Assembly: GCA_019075925.1 (NCBI GenBank)
Contig: JAGXAC010000006.1
Coordinates: 1-44,538 of the forward strand
Length of the DNA stretch: 44,538 nucleotides
Source of the DNA: Hyphomicrobiales bacterium
GTDB lineage: Bacteria > Pseudomonadota > Alphaproteobacteria > Rhizobiales > Xanthobacteraceae
Direction of reading: 5' to 3'
The position numbers were made by a program, and so were the translations under genes. Each line of letters begins with the position of its first letter. Positions within the stretch are counted from its first letter, which is position 1. This document shows, in pieces, positions 28,235 to 37,220 of the stretch. The notes under the pieces were generated by a model. That model was given only the letters and a program-made list of their open reading frames with translations, was not told the DNA's origin and ran no database searches.

Positions 28235-28549
28235 TCAGCCGCGCCAGTGCGTCAACGCCGAGCGGCAGGCGACCGAAACGCGGGCGCGATTGGACATCAG
28301 GCAATGGGCGACCCGCTCCCGATCGGGAATGTATCGTCCGCAAACGGTCATCGCATCGCCCATGCACGCGTACTGGCTATCATTCCCCTGCCAATTGTCG
28401 TTGTGCGTACGCCAATCGTTATCGTGTTTCTGCCAGTGGCTGTCGTTCGTCTGCCAGTTGTTGTTGTATGGCTGCCAATCCTCCGCCCAGGCGGCCGATG
28501 TCAGCGCACCGCAGAACAGGACAAGAAAAAGCATTGAACCGATTTTCAT
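28235..28549 (-). CDS. Secreted protein with five 7-residue Trp repeats
   Basis: A 104-residue protein, function unknown. A signal peptide (residues 1-22, ending AWA) is followed by five perfect-length 7-residue repeats of form [DNH]W[QR]xxxx, with Trp at 25, 32, 39, 46 and 53. A C-terminal Cys domain holds Cys62, 70, 83 and 95 (ACMGDAMTVC, AHCLMSNRARVSVACRS), a pattern seen in small secreted proteins of Bradyrhizobium-type bacteria. The DNA repeats with a 21-base period at 28376-28480. The ATG at 28549 was chosen because it directly begins the signal peptide and has GGAG about nine bases upstream. The gene lies between the CoA-binding protein gene and the hairpins before metY, all on the minus strand. 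Confidence 0.75.
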   Translation of the reverse strand: MKIGSMLFLVLFCGALTSAAWAEDWQPYNNNWQTNDSHWQKHDNDWRTHNDNWQGNDSQYACMGDAMTVCGRYIPDRERVAHCLMSNRARVSVACRSALTHWRG

Positions 28550-28635
28550 GGCTCGCGACTCCGTTTTCCACATTTGCACTATCCGGACGAGCTTTGTTGT
28601 TTGTTGATTGGGCTGCGTATTAACGACTTACCTTG

Positions 28636-29244
28636 CTACAAGTTCCGTGCCTGGATTATGCGCCGCCCCCCACGCTCGCTCCGTTCAGCGGCGTCGGCGG
28701 CCTCGGTTGTGCCGCCCGACACCGACGCACGGTTAAGCGACAGGCGCTGAATACCACCGCTGGCAATAGCCTTCTTTGCGGAAATGGTGCGCGTGTTGAC
28801 GCCCATCCATGCAATCTCGGACGATAGACGGCCATACTCGATCTTCGGGCAGCGGTTCATCACCACCTTTACGCCGCCTGCCTCGGCGAGGGCAGCCGCT
28901 TCGTCATTGCGAACGCCAAGCTGCATCCAGATCACCTGCGGCCGTGGATTAAGCGCGAGCGCTTCCTGGACAATCGGCAGCGCGTGACGAGAGGAGCGGA
29001 AGATGTCGACCATGTCGATCGGGTCTGGAACGTCGCCGAGCCGCACGTAAATGCGGCGGCCAAGGATTTGTTCGCCGGTGCGCAGCGGATTGACCGGGAT
29101 CATCGTGTACCCGCGTTCAAGCAGATACTTGAACGCGAAATAACTCGGGCGGTTCGCCCTTTCGGAAGCCCCAACCATGGCGATCGTCTTCACGGTATTG
29201 AGAATGCCGCGAATATAAGAGTCGGAATAGGAATCGTGATTCAT
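28636..29244 (-). CDS. CoA-binding domain protein (YccU-like)
   Basis: A 202-residue protein with one CoA_binding_2 Rossmann domain (about residues 10-140): IAMVGASERANRPSYFAFKYLLERGYTMIPVNP, then VDIFRSSRHALPIVQEAL, VIWMQLGVRNDEAAALAEAGGVKVVMNRCPKIEY. The family resembles the nucleotide-binding part of succinyl-CoA synthetase alpha but has no catalytic partner domain, and its function is unknown. The last about 45 residues after SAKKAIASGG are Ala/Arg/Ser-rich and look unconserved. The open frame extends far upstream through the neighbouring crotonase gene; ATG at 29244 is the start that fits the family. It follows that gene by 11 bases, probably in one operon. Confidence 0.82.
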   Translation of the reverse strand: MNHDSYSDSYIRGILNTVKTIAMVGASERANRPSYFAFKYLLERGYTMIPVNPLRTGEQILGRRIYVRLGDVPDPIDMVDIFRSSRHALPIVQEALALNPRPQVIWMQLGVRNDEAAALAEAGGVKVVMNRCPKIEYGRLSSEIAWMGVNTRTISAKKAIASGGIQRLSLNRASVSGGTTEAADAAERSERGGRRIIQARNL

Positions 29245-29255
29245 ATGCGTCGAAC

Positions 29256-30086
29256 TCAGCGGTCTTGCCATTTGGGATGGCGTTTTTCGATGAAGGCATT
29301 GATACCTTCCTCGGCGTCGCGCGCCAGCATGTTCTCCGTCATGACCTCGGAAACATATTCGTAGGCGTCCGCCAGCGGCATTTCGAGCTGACGGTAGAAG
29401 GCCGCCTTTCCCGTTTTGACGGTCAGCGAAGACTTGCCGGCAATGTCGCGCGCAAGCTTGATGGCTTCCGCGCGTTCGCGGCCCGGTGCGACCACGCGAT
29501 TGACCAAGCCGATTTGCGCCGCGCGGTCGGAACCCACCGCTTCGCCGGTAAGCAGCATCTCCATCGCGTGCTTGGGCGAAACGTTGCGGGTGAGGGCGAC
29601 CATCGGCGTCGAGCAAAACAACCCGATATCGACACCGGGCGTCGTGAATTTCGCGTCGTGCGAAGCAATTGCAAGGTCGCAGCTGGCGACTAATTGGCAG
29701 CCGGCAGCGCTTGCCGGACCCGCTACTGCGGCGATCACCGGCTGCGGCAAGGTGACGATCTGCTGCATCATCGCGCTGCACGTCATCATGATGTGCTTGA
29801 AGTGGGCGCGGCCGCGATCGGCTTCGCCGCGATGGCGAGTGAGCTCCTTGAGATCATGACCGGCGCAAAATGCCGGCCCGTTGGCCGCCAGAACGACGGC
29901 GCGCACAGTTGCGTCATGGGCGATGGCGGTGAAGGCGTCGCCCAGCGCCTCCAGCATCGCCTCCGACAAGGCATTGCGGTTCTGCGGCTGGTTGAGCGTG
30001 AGTACGGCCACTCCGCCATCGTCCTCGCGGAGCAGCATCAGATTGGCGGCCGCATCGGTTGCGGCAACGGCGGATTGGACGGTCAT
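29256..30086 (-). CDS. Enoyl-CoA hydratase/isomerase family protein, ECHDC3-like
   Basis: A 276-residue crotonase-fold protein. LTLNQPQNRNALSEAMLEAL and the oxyanion-hole segment AFCAGHDLKEL are clear, followed by AGPASAAGCQLVASCDLAIAS and TTPGVDIGLFCSTPMVAL. At the two positions that carry catalytic Glu in enoyl-CoA hydratase (GCEL and QPEI in the rat enzyme) this protein has Gln131 and Gly151, so plain hydratase chemistry is doubtful; it resembles the ECHDC3 group of unknown activity. The N-terminus was set at ATG 30086; the frame is open farther upstream, into the thioesterase gene on the other strand. It is transcribed together with the CoA-binding protein gene. Confidence 0.85.
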   Translation of the reverse strand: MTVQSAVAATDAAANLMLLREDDGGVAVLTLNQPQNRNALSEAMLEALGDAFTAIAHDATVRAVVLAANGPAFCAGHDLKELTRHRGEADRGRAHFKHIMMTCSAMMQQIVTLPQPVIAAVAGPASAAGCQLVASCDLAIASHDAKFTTPGVDIGLFCSTPMVALTRNVSPKHAMEMLLTGEAVGSDRAAQIGLVNRVVAPGRERAEAIKLARDIAGKSSLTVKTGKAAFYRQLEMPLADAYEYVSEVMTENMLARDAEEGINAFIEKRHPKWQDR

Positions 30087-30177
30087 CGCGGTGGCTTCTC
30101 GATTGGTTTCGCAGCCGATGCGGATTGGCAAGCCGGCAAACGCATTGTATCCGATCCGCACAGGCGGGAGCAGGGGC

Positions 30178-30624
30178 ATGACAGATATGGCGACGCCAAA
30201 ACTTTCCGCCAAGGAGCTGGAGCGTCTGCTCGAGGCTGAATTTCCCGGCATGTTCAAGCGGGAAGGTGGCTATGGCATCGAGAAGGTCTGGTACGGCGGC
30301 AGCCGCATTTGCAAATACTTCAGCCCGCGCTCGTTGCGCCCGGGCGGCACGATTGCCGGCACCACCCTCATGGCGCTGGCCGACTTTGCGCCTTATGTCG
30401 CGATCCTGGCGAGCCTTGGCTGGGTGCCGCTCGCAGTGACGACCAACCTCAGCATCAATTTCCTCAAAAAGCCGGCCCAGCGCGACCTCATCGCCGAGGC
30501 GCGAATGATCAAGTTCGGCAAGAGGTTGGCAGTGGCCGAGGTCTCCATCCGCTCGCACGGCGATGACGATCTCGTTGCGCATGCCACCGCCACCTACGCA
30601 ATTCCCGCTCCGGAGGTTAAATAA
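30178..30624 (+). CDS. PaaI-family hot-dog thioesterase
   Basis: A 148-residue single hot-dog domain (PaaI/DUF4442-like), expected to hydrolyse an acyl-CoA or act on related thioesters; substrate unknown. RPGGTIAGTTLMALADFAPYVAI corresponds to the family's HGG-LAD active-site helix, though the His is replaced here by Pro-Gly-Gly. LAVTTNLSINFLKKPAQRDLIAEARMIKFGKRLAVAEVSI is the typical beta-sheet core. GGGAG lies seven bases before the ATG at 30178, which decides the start over the longer open frame. It is divergent from the crotonase gene and directly upstream of rplM-rpsI. Confidence 0.82.
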   Translation: MTDMATPKLSAKELERLLEAEFPGMFKREGGYGIEKVWYGGSRICKYFSPRSLRPGGTIAGTTLMALADFAPYVAILASLGWVPLAVTTNLSINFLKKPAQRDLIAEARMIKFGKRLAVAEVSIRSHGDDDLVAHATATYAIPAPEVK

Positions 30625-30673
30625 TACCTCCATTCCAAATCATTGTAATATGGGTGAAAAACCGAGTGTCCTG

Positions 30674-30702
30674 TTGACGATCCGAACTTCGCCGGGTACA
30701 TA
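30674..30702 (+). promoter_or_regulatory. Candidate promoter for rplM-rpsI
   Basis: TTGACG (30674-30679) and TACATA (30697-30702) are 17 bases apart, and the latter ends 50 bases before the rplM ATG. The -35 match is five of six; the -10 match is weak, which is common in alphaproteobacteria. Position in the thioesterase-rplM spacer supports it. No L13 leader structure is recognisable. Confidence 0.4.
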
Positions 30703-30752
30703 GCCGCGCAGTCAGCCCGCCAACGCCGGGCCGCCTCCATACGGATACGCAG

Positions 30753-31217
30753 ATGAAAACCTACTCGGCCAAGGCCGCCGACGTTGAGAAGAAATGGGTG
30801 ATGATCGACGCCGAAGGACTCGTCGTCGGGCGTCTTGCCGCGATTGTGGCGCTACGCTTGCGCGGCAAGCACAAGGCGACCTACACCGCGCACGTCGACT
30901 GCGGCGACAACGTCATCATCATCAATGCGGCGAAGGCGATATTGACCGGCCGTAAGGTCGAGCAAAAAGTCTATTACAAGCACACCGGCTATATCGGCGG
31001 CATCAAGGAACGTACGGCGAAGTCGATCCTCGCCGGTCGCTTTCCGGAGCGCATCGTCGAGAAGGCGGTGGAACGCATGTTGCCGGAAGGACCGCTTGGC
31101 CGCCGACAGCTCGCCAATCTGAGGGTCTATCCGCATGCCGAACATCCGCATGAAGCGCAGCAGCCAGAAAAACTCGACGTCGGCGCCATGAGCCGCAAGA
31201 ACAAGAGGATCGCCTGA
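30753..31217 (+). CDS. rplM: 50S ribosomal protein L13
   Basis: A 154-residue ribosomal protein L13 (uL13). Family landmarks: [29 protein letters not shown] at the N-terminus, [44 protein letters not shown], and [34 protein letters not shown]. The stop TGA shares its last base with the ATG of rpsI, so the two are translated in strict coupling. This gene pair is the conserved bacterial rplM-rpsI operon. Confidence 0.97.
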   Translation: MKTYSAKAADVEKKWVMIDAEGLVVGRLAAIVALRLRGKHKATYTAHVDCGDNVIIINAAKAILTGRKVEQKVYYKHTGYIGGIKERTAKSILAGRFPERIVEKAVERMLPEGPLGRRQLANLRVYPHAEHPHEAQQPEKLDVGAMSRKNKRIA

Positions 31218-31696
31218 TGGCCGAGACGATGCAGACGCTGGAAGAGCTTTCGGCGCTTAAGCCGGCGGCGGCCCCACAGCCGCCGCAATACGTGCAAAAG
31301 CTCGACAAGCATGGCCGCGCTTACGCAACCGGTAAGCGCAAGGATGCTGTCGCGCGCGTGTGGATCAAAATGGGCGCCGGCAAAATCGTGATCAACGACC
31401 GGCCGGTCGAAACTTATTTCGCCCGTCCGGTGTTGCGAATGCTAATTCAGCAGCCGCTCGTCGCTGCAAACCGCCAAGGCCAGTACGATGTGGTGTGTAC
31501 GGTTTCCGGCGGCGGGCTCTCCGGCCAGGCAGGCGCCGTGCGCCATGGTTTGTCCAAGGCTTTGATGCGGCACGAACCGGATTTGCGCAGCGTACTCAAA
31601 CGCGGCGGCTTCCTCACGCGCGACCCGCGGGTGGTCGAACGTAAGAAGTACGGCCGCGCCAAAGCGCGCCGCAGCTTCCAGTTCTCGAAACGCTGA
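31217..31696 (+). CDS. rpsI: 30S ribosomal protein S9
   Basis: A 159-residue ribosomal protein S9 (uS9). It carries the about 30-residue Ala/Pro/Gln-rich N-terminal extension common in alphaproteobacteria ([18 protein letters not shown]) before the conserved core [16 protein letters not shown]. Then come [10 protein letters not shown]-like [36 protein letters not shown] and the C-terminal tail [24 protein letters not shown] that reaches the ribosomal P site. A 408-base non-coding stretch follows. Confidence 0.97.
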   Translation: MAETMQTLEELSALKPAAAPQPPQYVQKLDKHGRAYATGKRKDAVARVWIKMGAGKIVINDRPVETYFARPVLRMLIQQPLVAANRQGQYDVVCTVSGGGLSGQAGAVRHGLSKALMRHEPDLRSVLKRGGFLTRDPRVVERKKYGRAKARRSFQFSKR

Positions 31697-32104
31697 CCGG
31701 CGCTGCCGCGGTTTTGCGTTCAAGGCGGCGGCTGGAGAGCCAAAGTCTCACGCGTATTGGATTTCGTGGCCCCGGAATCGCCTGCGGCTGGACGTAGAAG
31801 CCCCCCCGACCTCGAAACGGGGGTTCGGGGGCATCTGCCCAATCGTCATCGATCGTTCCGTCGTAGCGCGAGCGGCTGACCGTTTAGGTTAACGCAACGC
31901 TTTCATCGGGCTTCGTCGCCCGTGCACGGACGCCACATATTTTCCATTCATTTCCGAAATTTTTTCCAAAAGCCGCGTGAACGGCGAGACGCTTGGCAAA
32001 GCGTGCCAGCAAACTTTCCGTGCCAGGCGGAGACTCATCATAGGTAATTATCCTCATGCGATGGTACGCATTTCTGCGCACAACCGGATGGTCCCGCCCG
32101 CTCC
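31697..32104. other. Non-coding spacer after rpsI with an imperfect hairpin
   Basis: This 408-base spacer holds no convincing gene. At 31800-31832 a C-tract GCCCCC pairs with GGGGGC around an interrupted inner stem and a GAAA-type loop; it may end rplM-rpsI transcription although no T-run follows. The rest, including AT-richer bases near 31940-31975, shows no clear promoter of normal spacing for the diguanylate cyclase gene. A minus-strand open frame of 83 codons (31884-32135) runs into the next gene and has no family features. Confidence 0.4.
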
Positions 32105-33376
32105 ATGGCCAACTTCGCCGAAGCCTCAATCGCACTCGATTTCGGAACTTTGTTCGTCGTCGCGATTTGCGTCACGTCGTTGCTCGGCCTGTTCCTGCTC
32201 TACGCATGGACCCAGGAACGTATCGTGGCGCTGGCGTGGTGGGGGGTAGCCTACCTGTTCGGCGGCGCTTCCGGCGCGCTTTGGCACATGGGCGACACGA
32301 TCTCGCCGTTGGCGTCGAACCTGTCGACATCGCTGTTATTCGTCGCCACCGGCATGATCTGGAGTGCGGCTCGCTTGTTTCACGGCCGGCCCGTGCTTTG
32401 GATCGCCACGCTATTCGGCGCCGTGTTCTGGCTGACGGCATGCTTTGTGCCAACGTTCGCCTTCTCGGCCGCCTCGCGAATAGTCGTCAGCTCGATCATC
32501 GTCGCCGGGTATACTTTCATGACCGCCACCGAGTTGCGGCGTGAACGGCGGAAATTGCTGATCCGGCGCTGGCCGGCCGCATTCGTTCCGATGCTGCACG
32601 GAGCAATATTTCTTTTCCCGGTGGCGCTGGCGACGCTTTCCTCCGACAGCGGCGGCGTTTACGGCGTTGCGCGCGGCTGGATCGCCGTGTTCTCCATCGA
32701 AATTCTACTCTATGTCGTGGGGACTGCGTTTATCGTGCTGATCCTGTCGAAAGACCGCACCATGCACGCCTACAAGGTCGCGGCCGCGACCGACCCTCTG
32801 ACCGGCTTGTTCAACCGTCGGGGTTTCTTTGAAGCCGCCGGCAGCATGATGGCGCGCCACAGTCGCAGCCGTACACCGATCAGCCTGCTTGCTATCGACC
32901 TCGATCGATTCAAAACCATCAACGACCGTTATGGACACGCCGTCGGCGATAACGTTTTGCAGCTTTTTGCCAAAGTGGTGCGGCAAACGATGCGAGCAAC
33001 CGACATCGTCGGCCGACTTGGCGGCGAGGAATTCGTCGCGCTATTGCCAGGCACGCTTGCCGAAGCCACCATCGCCGCGGAGCGCGTGCGAGTGGCGTTT
33101 GCGGCGGCCGGATTTGTGCGTAACGGCCAGCATGTGGCGACGACGGTCAGCATCGGTATCGCCGGCGGTTCGCCGTCGACCGCAATCGACTTGATTATCA
33201 CGCGCGCCGACACGGCGCTCTACCGCGCCAAGAGTAACGGACGCGACCGCGTCGAAATCGCAACGGAAGAAGTTGCGTTGCATACCGGCGAACGAAGCGA
33301 AACGATCCGGCGGAGCGGACGGGAAAAAGAAAGGAGCGCCGCGACCGACGGCACTCCGGAAAGCTGTATGGCGTAA
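32105..33376 (+). CDS. Membrane diguanylate cyclase (GGDEF domain)
   Basis: A 423-residue inner-membrane protein with about seven hydrophobic helices in the first 225 residues and a C-terminal GGDEF domain that makes cyclic di-GMP from two GTP. The domain begins DPLTGLFNRRGFFE; LLAIDLDRFKTINDRYGHAVGD binds nucleotide and metal. The active-site loop is GGEEF at 306-310, and RATD at 297-300, exactly five residues earlier, is a product-inhibition I-site. An active, feedback-controlled cyclase is expected. A polar tail of about 45 residues follows. The N-terminal sensor is not a recognised MHYT or MASE type that I can name. It stands alone between rpsI and glnA (convergent). Confidence 0.9.
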   Translation: MANFAEASIALDFGTLFVVAICVTSLLGLFLLYAWTQERIVALAWWGVAYLFGGASGALWHMGDTISPLASNLSTSLLFVATGMIWSAARLFHGRPVLWIATLFGAVFWLTACFVPTFAFSAASRIVVSSIIVAGYTFMTATELRRERRKLLIRRWPAAFVPMLHGAIFLFPVALATLSSDSGGVYGVARGWIAVFSIEILLYVVGTAFIVLILSKDRTMHAYKVAAATDPLTGLFNRRGFFEAAGSMMARHSRSRTPISLLAIDLDRFKTINDRYGHAVGDNVLQLFAKVVRQTMRATDIVGRLGGEEFVALLPGTLAEATIAAERVRVAFAAAGFVRNGQHVATTVSIGIAGGSPSTAIDLIITRADTALYRAKSNGRDRVEIATEEVALHTGERSETIRRSGREKERSAATDGTPESCMA

Positions 33377-33408
33377 ACGAACGCCGTGCTGATGCGCACG
33401 CTTTCGCG

Positions 33409-34818
33409 CTACGCCGAATAATACATCTCAAATTCCACGGGATGGGGCGTGTGCTCGAAGCGGATCACTTCCGCCATCTTCAACTCGATGTAGGAATCGA
33501 TGAAATCGTCATCGTATACACCGCCCGCCTTGAGGAAGGCGCGGTCTTTGTCGAGTTCCTCCAACGCTTGCCGAAGCGAACCGCAGACGGTCGGAATCCT
33601 CTTCAGTTCTTTCGGCGGCAGATCGTAAAGATCTTTATCCACGGCGTCGCCGGGATTCAGCTTGTTCTTGATGCCGTCGAGACCAGCCATCAGCATGGCA
33701 GAAAAGCCCAGATAAGGATTAGCGAGCGGATCGGGGAACCGGACTTCCACCCGTTTGGCCTTCGGGTTGGTAGTGTAGGGGATACGGCACGATGCCGACC
33801 GGTTACGTGCGGAATAGGCAAGCAAGACCGGTGCTTCGAAGCCTGGAACCAGACGCTTGTAAGAATTGGTCGTTGGATTGGTGAACGCGTTGATCGCCTT
33901 GGCATGCTTGATGATGCCGGCGATGTATTGCAGACAGGTTTCCGACAAATCGGAGTATTTGTTACCGGCGAATACCGGCTTGCCGGCCTTCCAGATCGAC
34001 TGGTGGCAATGCATGCCGGAGCCGTTGTCGCCATATACCGGCTTCGGCATGAAGCAAGCGGTCTTGCCATAAACCTGAGCGACCTGCTGGATGCAGTATT
34101 TGTAAATTTGCAGGTGGTCGGCCATCTGCACCATGGGCGAGAATTTCATGCCCAATTCGTGCTGCGCGGAAGCGACCTCGTGGTGGTGCTTCTCGACTTT
34201 GACACCCATGCGCGCCATCGCCGCGAGCATTTCCGAACGCATGTCCTGCGCCGAGTCCTGTGGAGGGACCGGGAAATATCCCTTCTTGGTCCAGACGCGG
34301 TGTCCGGTGTTGCCTCCCTCGTAGGCGGTATCCGCATTGGACGGGAATTCCACAGAGTCGAGTTTAAAGCCCGTGTTGTAAGGGTCAGCCTTGAACCGGA
34401 CATCGTCGAACACGAAGAATTCGGCTTCCGGACCAAAATAAATGGTGTCGCCGACACCCATCGATTTGACCATACCCTCGGCTTTTTTTGCGATGCCGCG
34501 CGGGTCGCGCGAATAGGGCTCCCCGGTGGTAGGCTCAAGCACGTCACAAACCAGCACCAGCGTGGTTTCGGCGAAGAACGGATCGATGCAGGCGGTGCTT
34601 GGGTCGGGCATCAGGCACATGTCCGACTCGTGAATTGCCTTCCAGCCTGCGATCGATGACCCGTCGAACATCTGGCCTTCGGCGAAAGTGTCCTCTTCAA
34701 TCAGCGAAACATCGAAGGTGACGTGTTGCCACTTGCCGCGCGGGTCGGTGAAACGGAAGTCGACGTATTTCACGTCGCTGTCCTTGATCATTTTCATGAC
34801 ATTCTTCGGCGTCGTCAT
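33409..34818 (-). CDS. glnA: Glutamine synthetase type I
   Basis: GlnA forms glutamine from glutamate, ammonia and ATP as a dodecamer. The 469-residue length equals E. coli GlnA. Visible signatures: [69 protein letters not shown] and [10 protein letters not shown]. The adenylylation site is Tyr398 in [11 protein letters not shown], so the enzyme is of the GlnE-regulated I-beta type. It lies 95 bases downstream of glnB on the same strand and is probably transcribed with it, possibly also from its own promoter. AAAGGG precedes the ATG. Confidence 0.97.
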   Translation of the reverse strand: MTTPKNVMKMIKDSDVKYVDFRFTDPRGKWQHVTFDVSLIEEDTFAEGQMFDGSSIAGWKAIHESDMCLMPDPSTACIDPFFAETTLVLVCDVLEPTTGEPYSRDPRGIAKKAEGMVKSMGVGDTIYFGPEAEFFVFDDVRFKADPYNTGFKLDSVEFPSNADTAYEGGNTGHRVWTKKGYFPVPPQDSAQDMRSEMLAAMARMGVKVEKHHHEVASAQHELGMKFSPMVQMADHLQIYKYCIQQVAQVYGKTACFMPKPVYGDNGSGMHCHQSIWKAGKPVFAGNKYSDLSETCLQYIAGIIKHAKAINAFTNPTTNSYKRLVPGFEAPVLLAYSARNRSASCRIPYTTNPKAKRVEVRFPDPLANPYLGFSAMLMAGLDGIKNKLNPGDAVDKDLYDLPPKELKRIPTVCGSLRQALEELDKDRAFLKAGGVYDDDFIDSYIELKMAEVIRFEHTPHPVEFEMYYSA

Positions 34819-34913
34819 GGCGTACGTACCCTTTCGTGCTCATGTTGGATGTTTGCGACGCGACGATCGATCCTGCCAGGCGCGGCAAACGCGCGAGCAA
34901 TCAAATCAGCGCG

Positions 34914-35360
<447 letters not shown>

Positions 35361-35514
35361 TCAGATTGCTATCGGGCTATCATCGTCCCAGATCGCAGAA
35401 GCGGCAAATACCCCCGCCAGCAAACTGGGCATGTTGCCTATTATTGCGTCAACAGGGTGAAACAACAAGGCCGGCCAATGTTCTGCAGCGGCCGCAGCCG
35501 TTATCCTTGCCGTC

Positions 35515-36999
35515 ATGAATGAGCTTTTGACCACGGCCGAAATGGCGGAAGCCGACCGGCAAACCATCGCCGGCGGAATCCCCGGTATCGACCTCATGGA
35601 GCAAGCGGGTAGGGCGGTAGCCGACGCTGTCGTCGCCCGGCATGCCGCCGCCAGCCGGGTCGCTGTCGTTGCCGGTCCGGGCAATAACGGCGGCGATGGA
35701 TTTGTCGCCGCGCGGGTGCTGAGCGAACGCGGCTACCGCGTCACGGTGGTATTTGTTGGCGTGTACGCGAAACTCAAGGGCGACGCAGCGCTGGCGGCCT
35801 CGGCATGGACGGGCGGCGTCAGCGATGATCCCGGACTGCTTGCCGCCGCCGACGTCGTGATCGACGCGCTATTTGGCGCCGGGCTCGATCGCGCCGTGGA
35901 GGGTCCAGCCCGCATCGCCATCGAAGCGATGAATGCGCTGGCAAAACCGATCGTGGCGGTGGACTTGCCAAGTGGCGTCAACGGCACCTCAGGCGCGGTG
36001 CTCGGCGCCGCGGTCAACGCGACGCAGACGGTGACATTCTTCCGTAGAAAGCCCGGACACCTTCTGCTGCCCGGCCGGCTGCATTGCGGCGCAGTTTCCG
36101 TGGCCGACATCGGCATTCCTGCATCGATGCTGCCACGGATTAACCCGAAAACATTCGAGAACACTCCGGAGCTGTGGCGCAGCCATTTCCCGTTGCCCGC
36201 GCATGGCGGTCACAAGTATGACCGCGGTCACGCGGTCGTCGTGTCGGGACCGTCGTGGTCGACCGGTGCGGCGAGACTCGCGGCGCGCGGGGCTCTCCGA
36301 GGCGGAGCCGGCTTGGTGACCATTGCGAGCCCACGCGAAGCTCTTGCGGTCAATGCCGCGACAAATCTCGCGGTGATGGTGCGACCGGTGGACGGAAGCG
36401 CTGAACTCATGGCATTCCTTGCCGACCGCCGCCTCAACGCCTGCGCCATCGGACCCGGTATGGGGGTCGGCGCTGCGACCGGCGAACTGACGCTCGCGGC
36501 ACTTGACGGTGAGCGCGCGGTCGTTCTCGACGCTGATGCGATCACCAGCTTTACCGATAGCCCGCAACGGCTGGCTGAGGCGCTTCGAAAACGGCGTGAC
36601 CACGCTACGATACTGACCCCGCACGAAGGAGAATTTTCGCGTTATTTTCACCACTTGGATGAAAATACTAAGGTTGGATCGAAACTCGAAAGAGCGCGCT
36701 TGGCTGCGAAACTCGTCACCGCGACTTTGGTCCTGAAGGGCTCCGATACCGTCGTAGCCTGCCCAGACGGCCGAGCCGCAATCGCCGCGAATGCGCCGCC
36801 TTATTTGGCCACCGCCGGGGCCGGCGACGTACTGACCGGCATGACGGCAGGACTCCTCGCGCAGGGCATGCCCGCTTTCGAAGCTGCTGCCGCCGCCGTT
36901 TGGCTGCATGGCGAGGCGGCCGCCGCCTTCGGGCCCGGCCTCATTTCCGAAGATTTGCCCGACAGCTTGCCGCCCGTTTATCGAAGCCTATTTTGTTAG
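35515..36999 (+). CDS. nnr: Bifunctional NAD(P)H-hydrate epimerase/dehydratase
   Basis: Nnr repairs hydrated NAD(P)H. The N-terminal YjeF_N domain (about residues 1-215) epimerises the R and S forms: GIDLMEQAGRAVADAV, VVAGPGNNGGDGFVAARVL, VIDALFGAGLDRAVEGP and VAVDLPSGVNGTSG are visible. The C-terminal carbohydrate-kinase-like domain (about 230-494) dehydrates the S form using ADP: HKYDRGHAVVVSGP, ARLAARGALRGGAGLVTIA, AIGPGMGVG, VLDADAITSF, ILTPHEGEFSRYF and ATAGAGDVLTGMTAGLLAQG. The length matches the bacterial fusion enzyme. It is divergent from glnB. Confidence 0.95.
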   Translation: MNELLTTAEMAEADRQTIAGGIPGIDLMEQAGRAVADAVVARHAAASRVAVVAGPGNNGGDGFVAARVLSERGYRVTVVFVGVYAKLKGDAALAASAWTGGVSDDPGLLAAADVVIDALFGAGLDRAVEGPARIAIEAMNALAKPIVAVDLPSGVNGTSGAVLGAAVNATQTVTFFRRKPGHLLLPGRLHCGAVSVADIGIPASMLPRINPKTFENTPELWRSHFPLPAHGGHKYDRGHAVVVSGPSWSTGAARLAARGALRGGAGLVTIASPREALAVNAATNLAVMVRPVDGSAELMAFLADRRLNACAIGPGMGVGAATGELTLAALDGERAVVLDADAITSFTDSPQRLAEALRKRRDHATILTPHEGEFSRYFHHLDENTKVGSKLERARLAAKLVTATLVLKGSDTVVACPDGRAAIAANAPPYLATAGAGDVLTGMTAGLLAQGMPAFEAAAAAVWLHGEAAAAFGPGLISEDLPDSLPPVYRSLFC

Positions 37000-37046
37000 T
37001 GCCTCGTCGAGCCTGCATGATATAAGCCCAGCGCCGCCCTCCTGTC

Positions 37047-37131
37047 GCGGGCGTGGCGGAACTGGTAGACGCGCGGGATTTAGGTTCCCGTGACGAAAGT
37101 CGTGGGGGTTCGAGCCCCTCCGCCCGCACCA
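37047..37131 (+). tRNA. tRNA-Leu (anticodon UAG)
   Basis: A class II tRNA of 85 bases. The acceptor stem is GCGGGCG/CGCCCGC with discriminator A and an encoded CCA. The D arm holds GTGGCGGAACTGGTAGAC. The anticodon arm is CGGGA-TTTAGGT-TCCCG, anticodon TAG (leucine, CUN codons). A long variable arm (TGACGAAAGTCG region) is followed by the T arm GTTCGAGCC. It sits 89 bases before tig. No integrase or duplicated 3' end is nearby. Confidence 0.96.
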
Positions 37132-37220
37132 GCAGGGCGGAAAATTTTTCCAAACGCGGCCGTACGCGACTTCTGGCCCTGATCGAGTTGTTCAAGAGCG
37201 GTTATCCAAGAGCAATGTCC

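Noticed and set aside
28107-28623. Plus-strand frames with Pro/Val/Ile or Cys repeats opposite the Trp-repeat gene
   Set aside because: The periodicity is the mirror of the 21-base repeats on the minus strand. They lack a signal peptide or family match, while the minus-strand frame has both a signal peptide and a conserved Cys pattern.
31884-32135. 83-codon minus-strand frame in the rpsI-cyclase spacer
   Set aside because: It overlaps the start of the diguanylate cyclase, has no motif, no good ribosome site and an Arg-rich shadow-like N-terminus.
33442-34659. 405-codon open frame opposite glnA
   Set aside because: glnA is certain by motifs and length. The antisense frame is a product of GC-rich third positions.
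37053-37220. Extended trigger factor N-terminus reading through tRNA-Leu
   Set aside because: The extra residues come from the tRNA gene. A ribosome site and the family N-terminus support the start at 37221.
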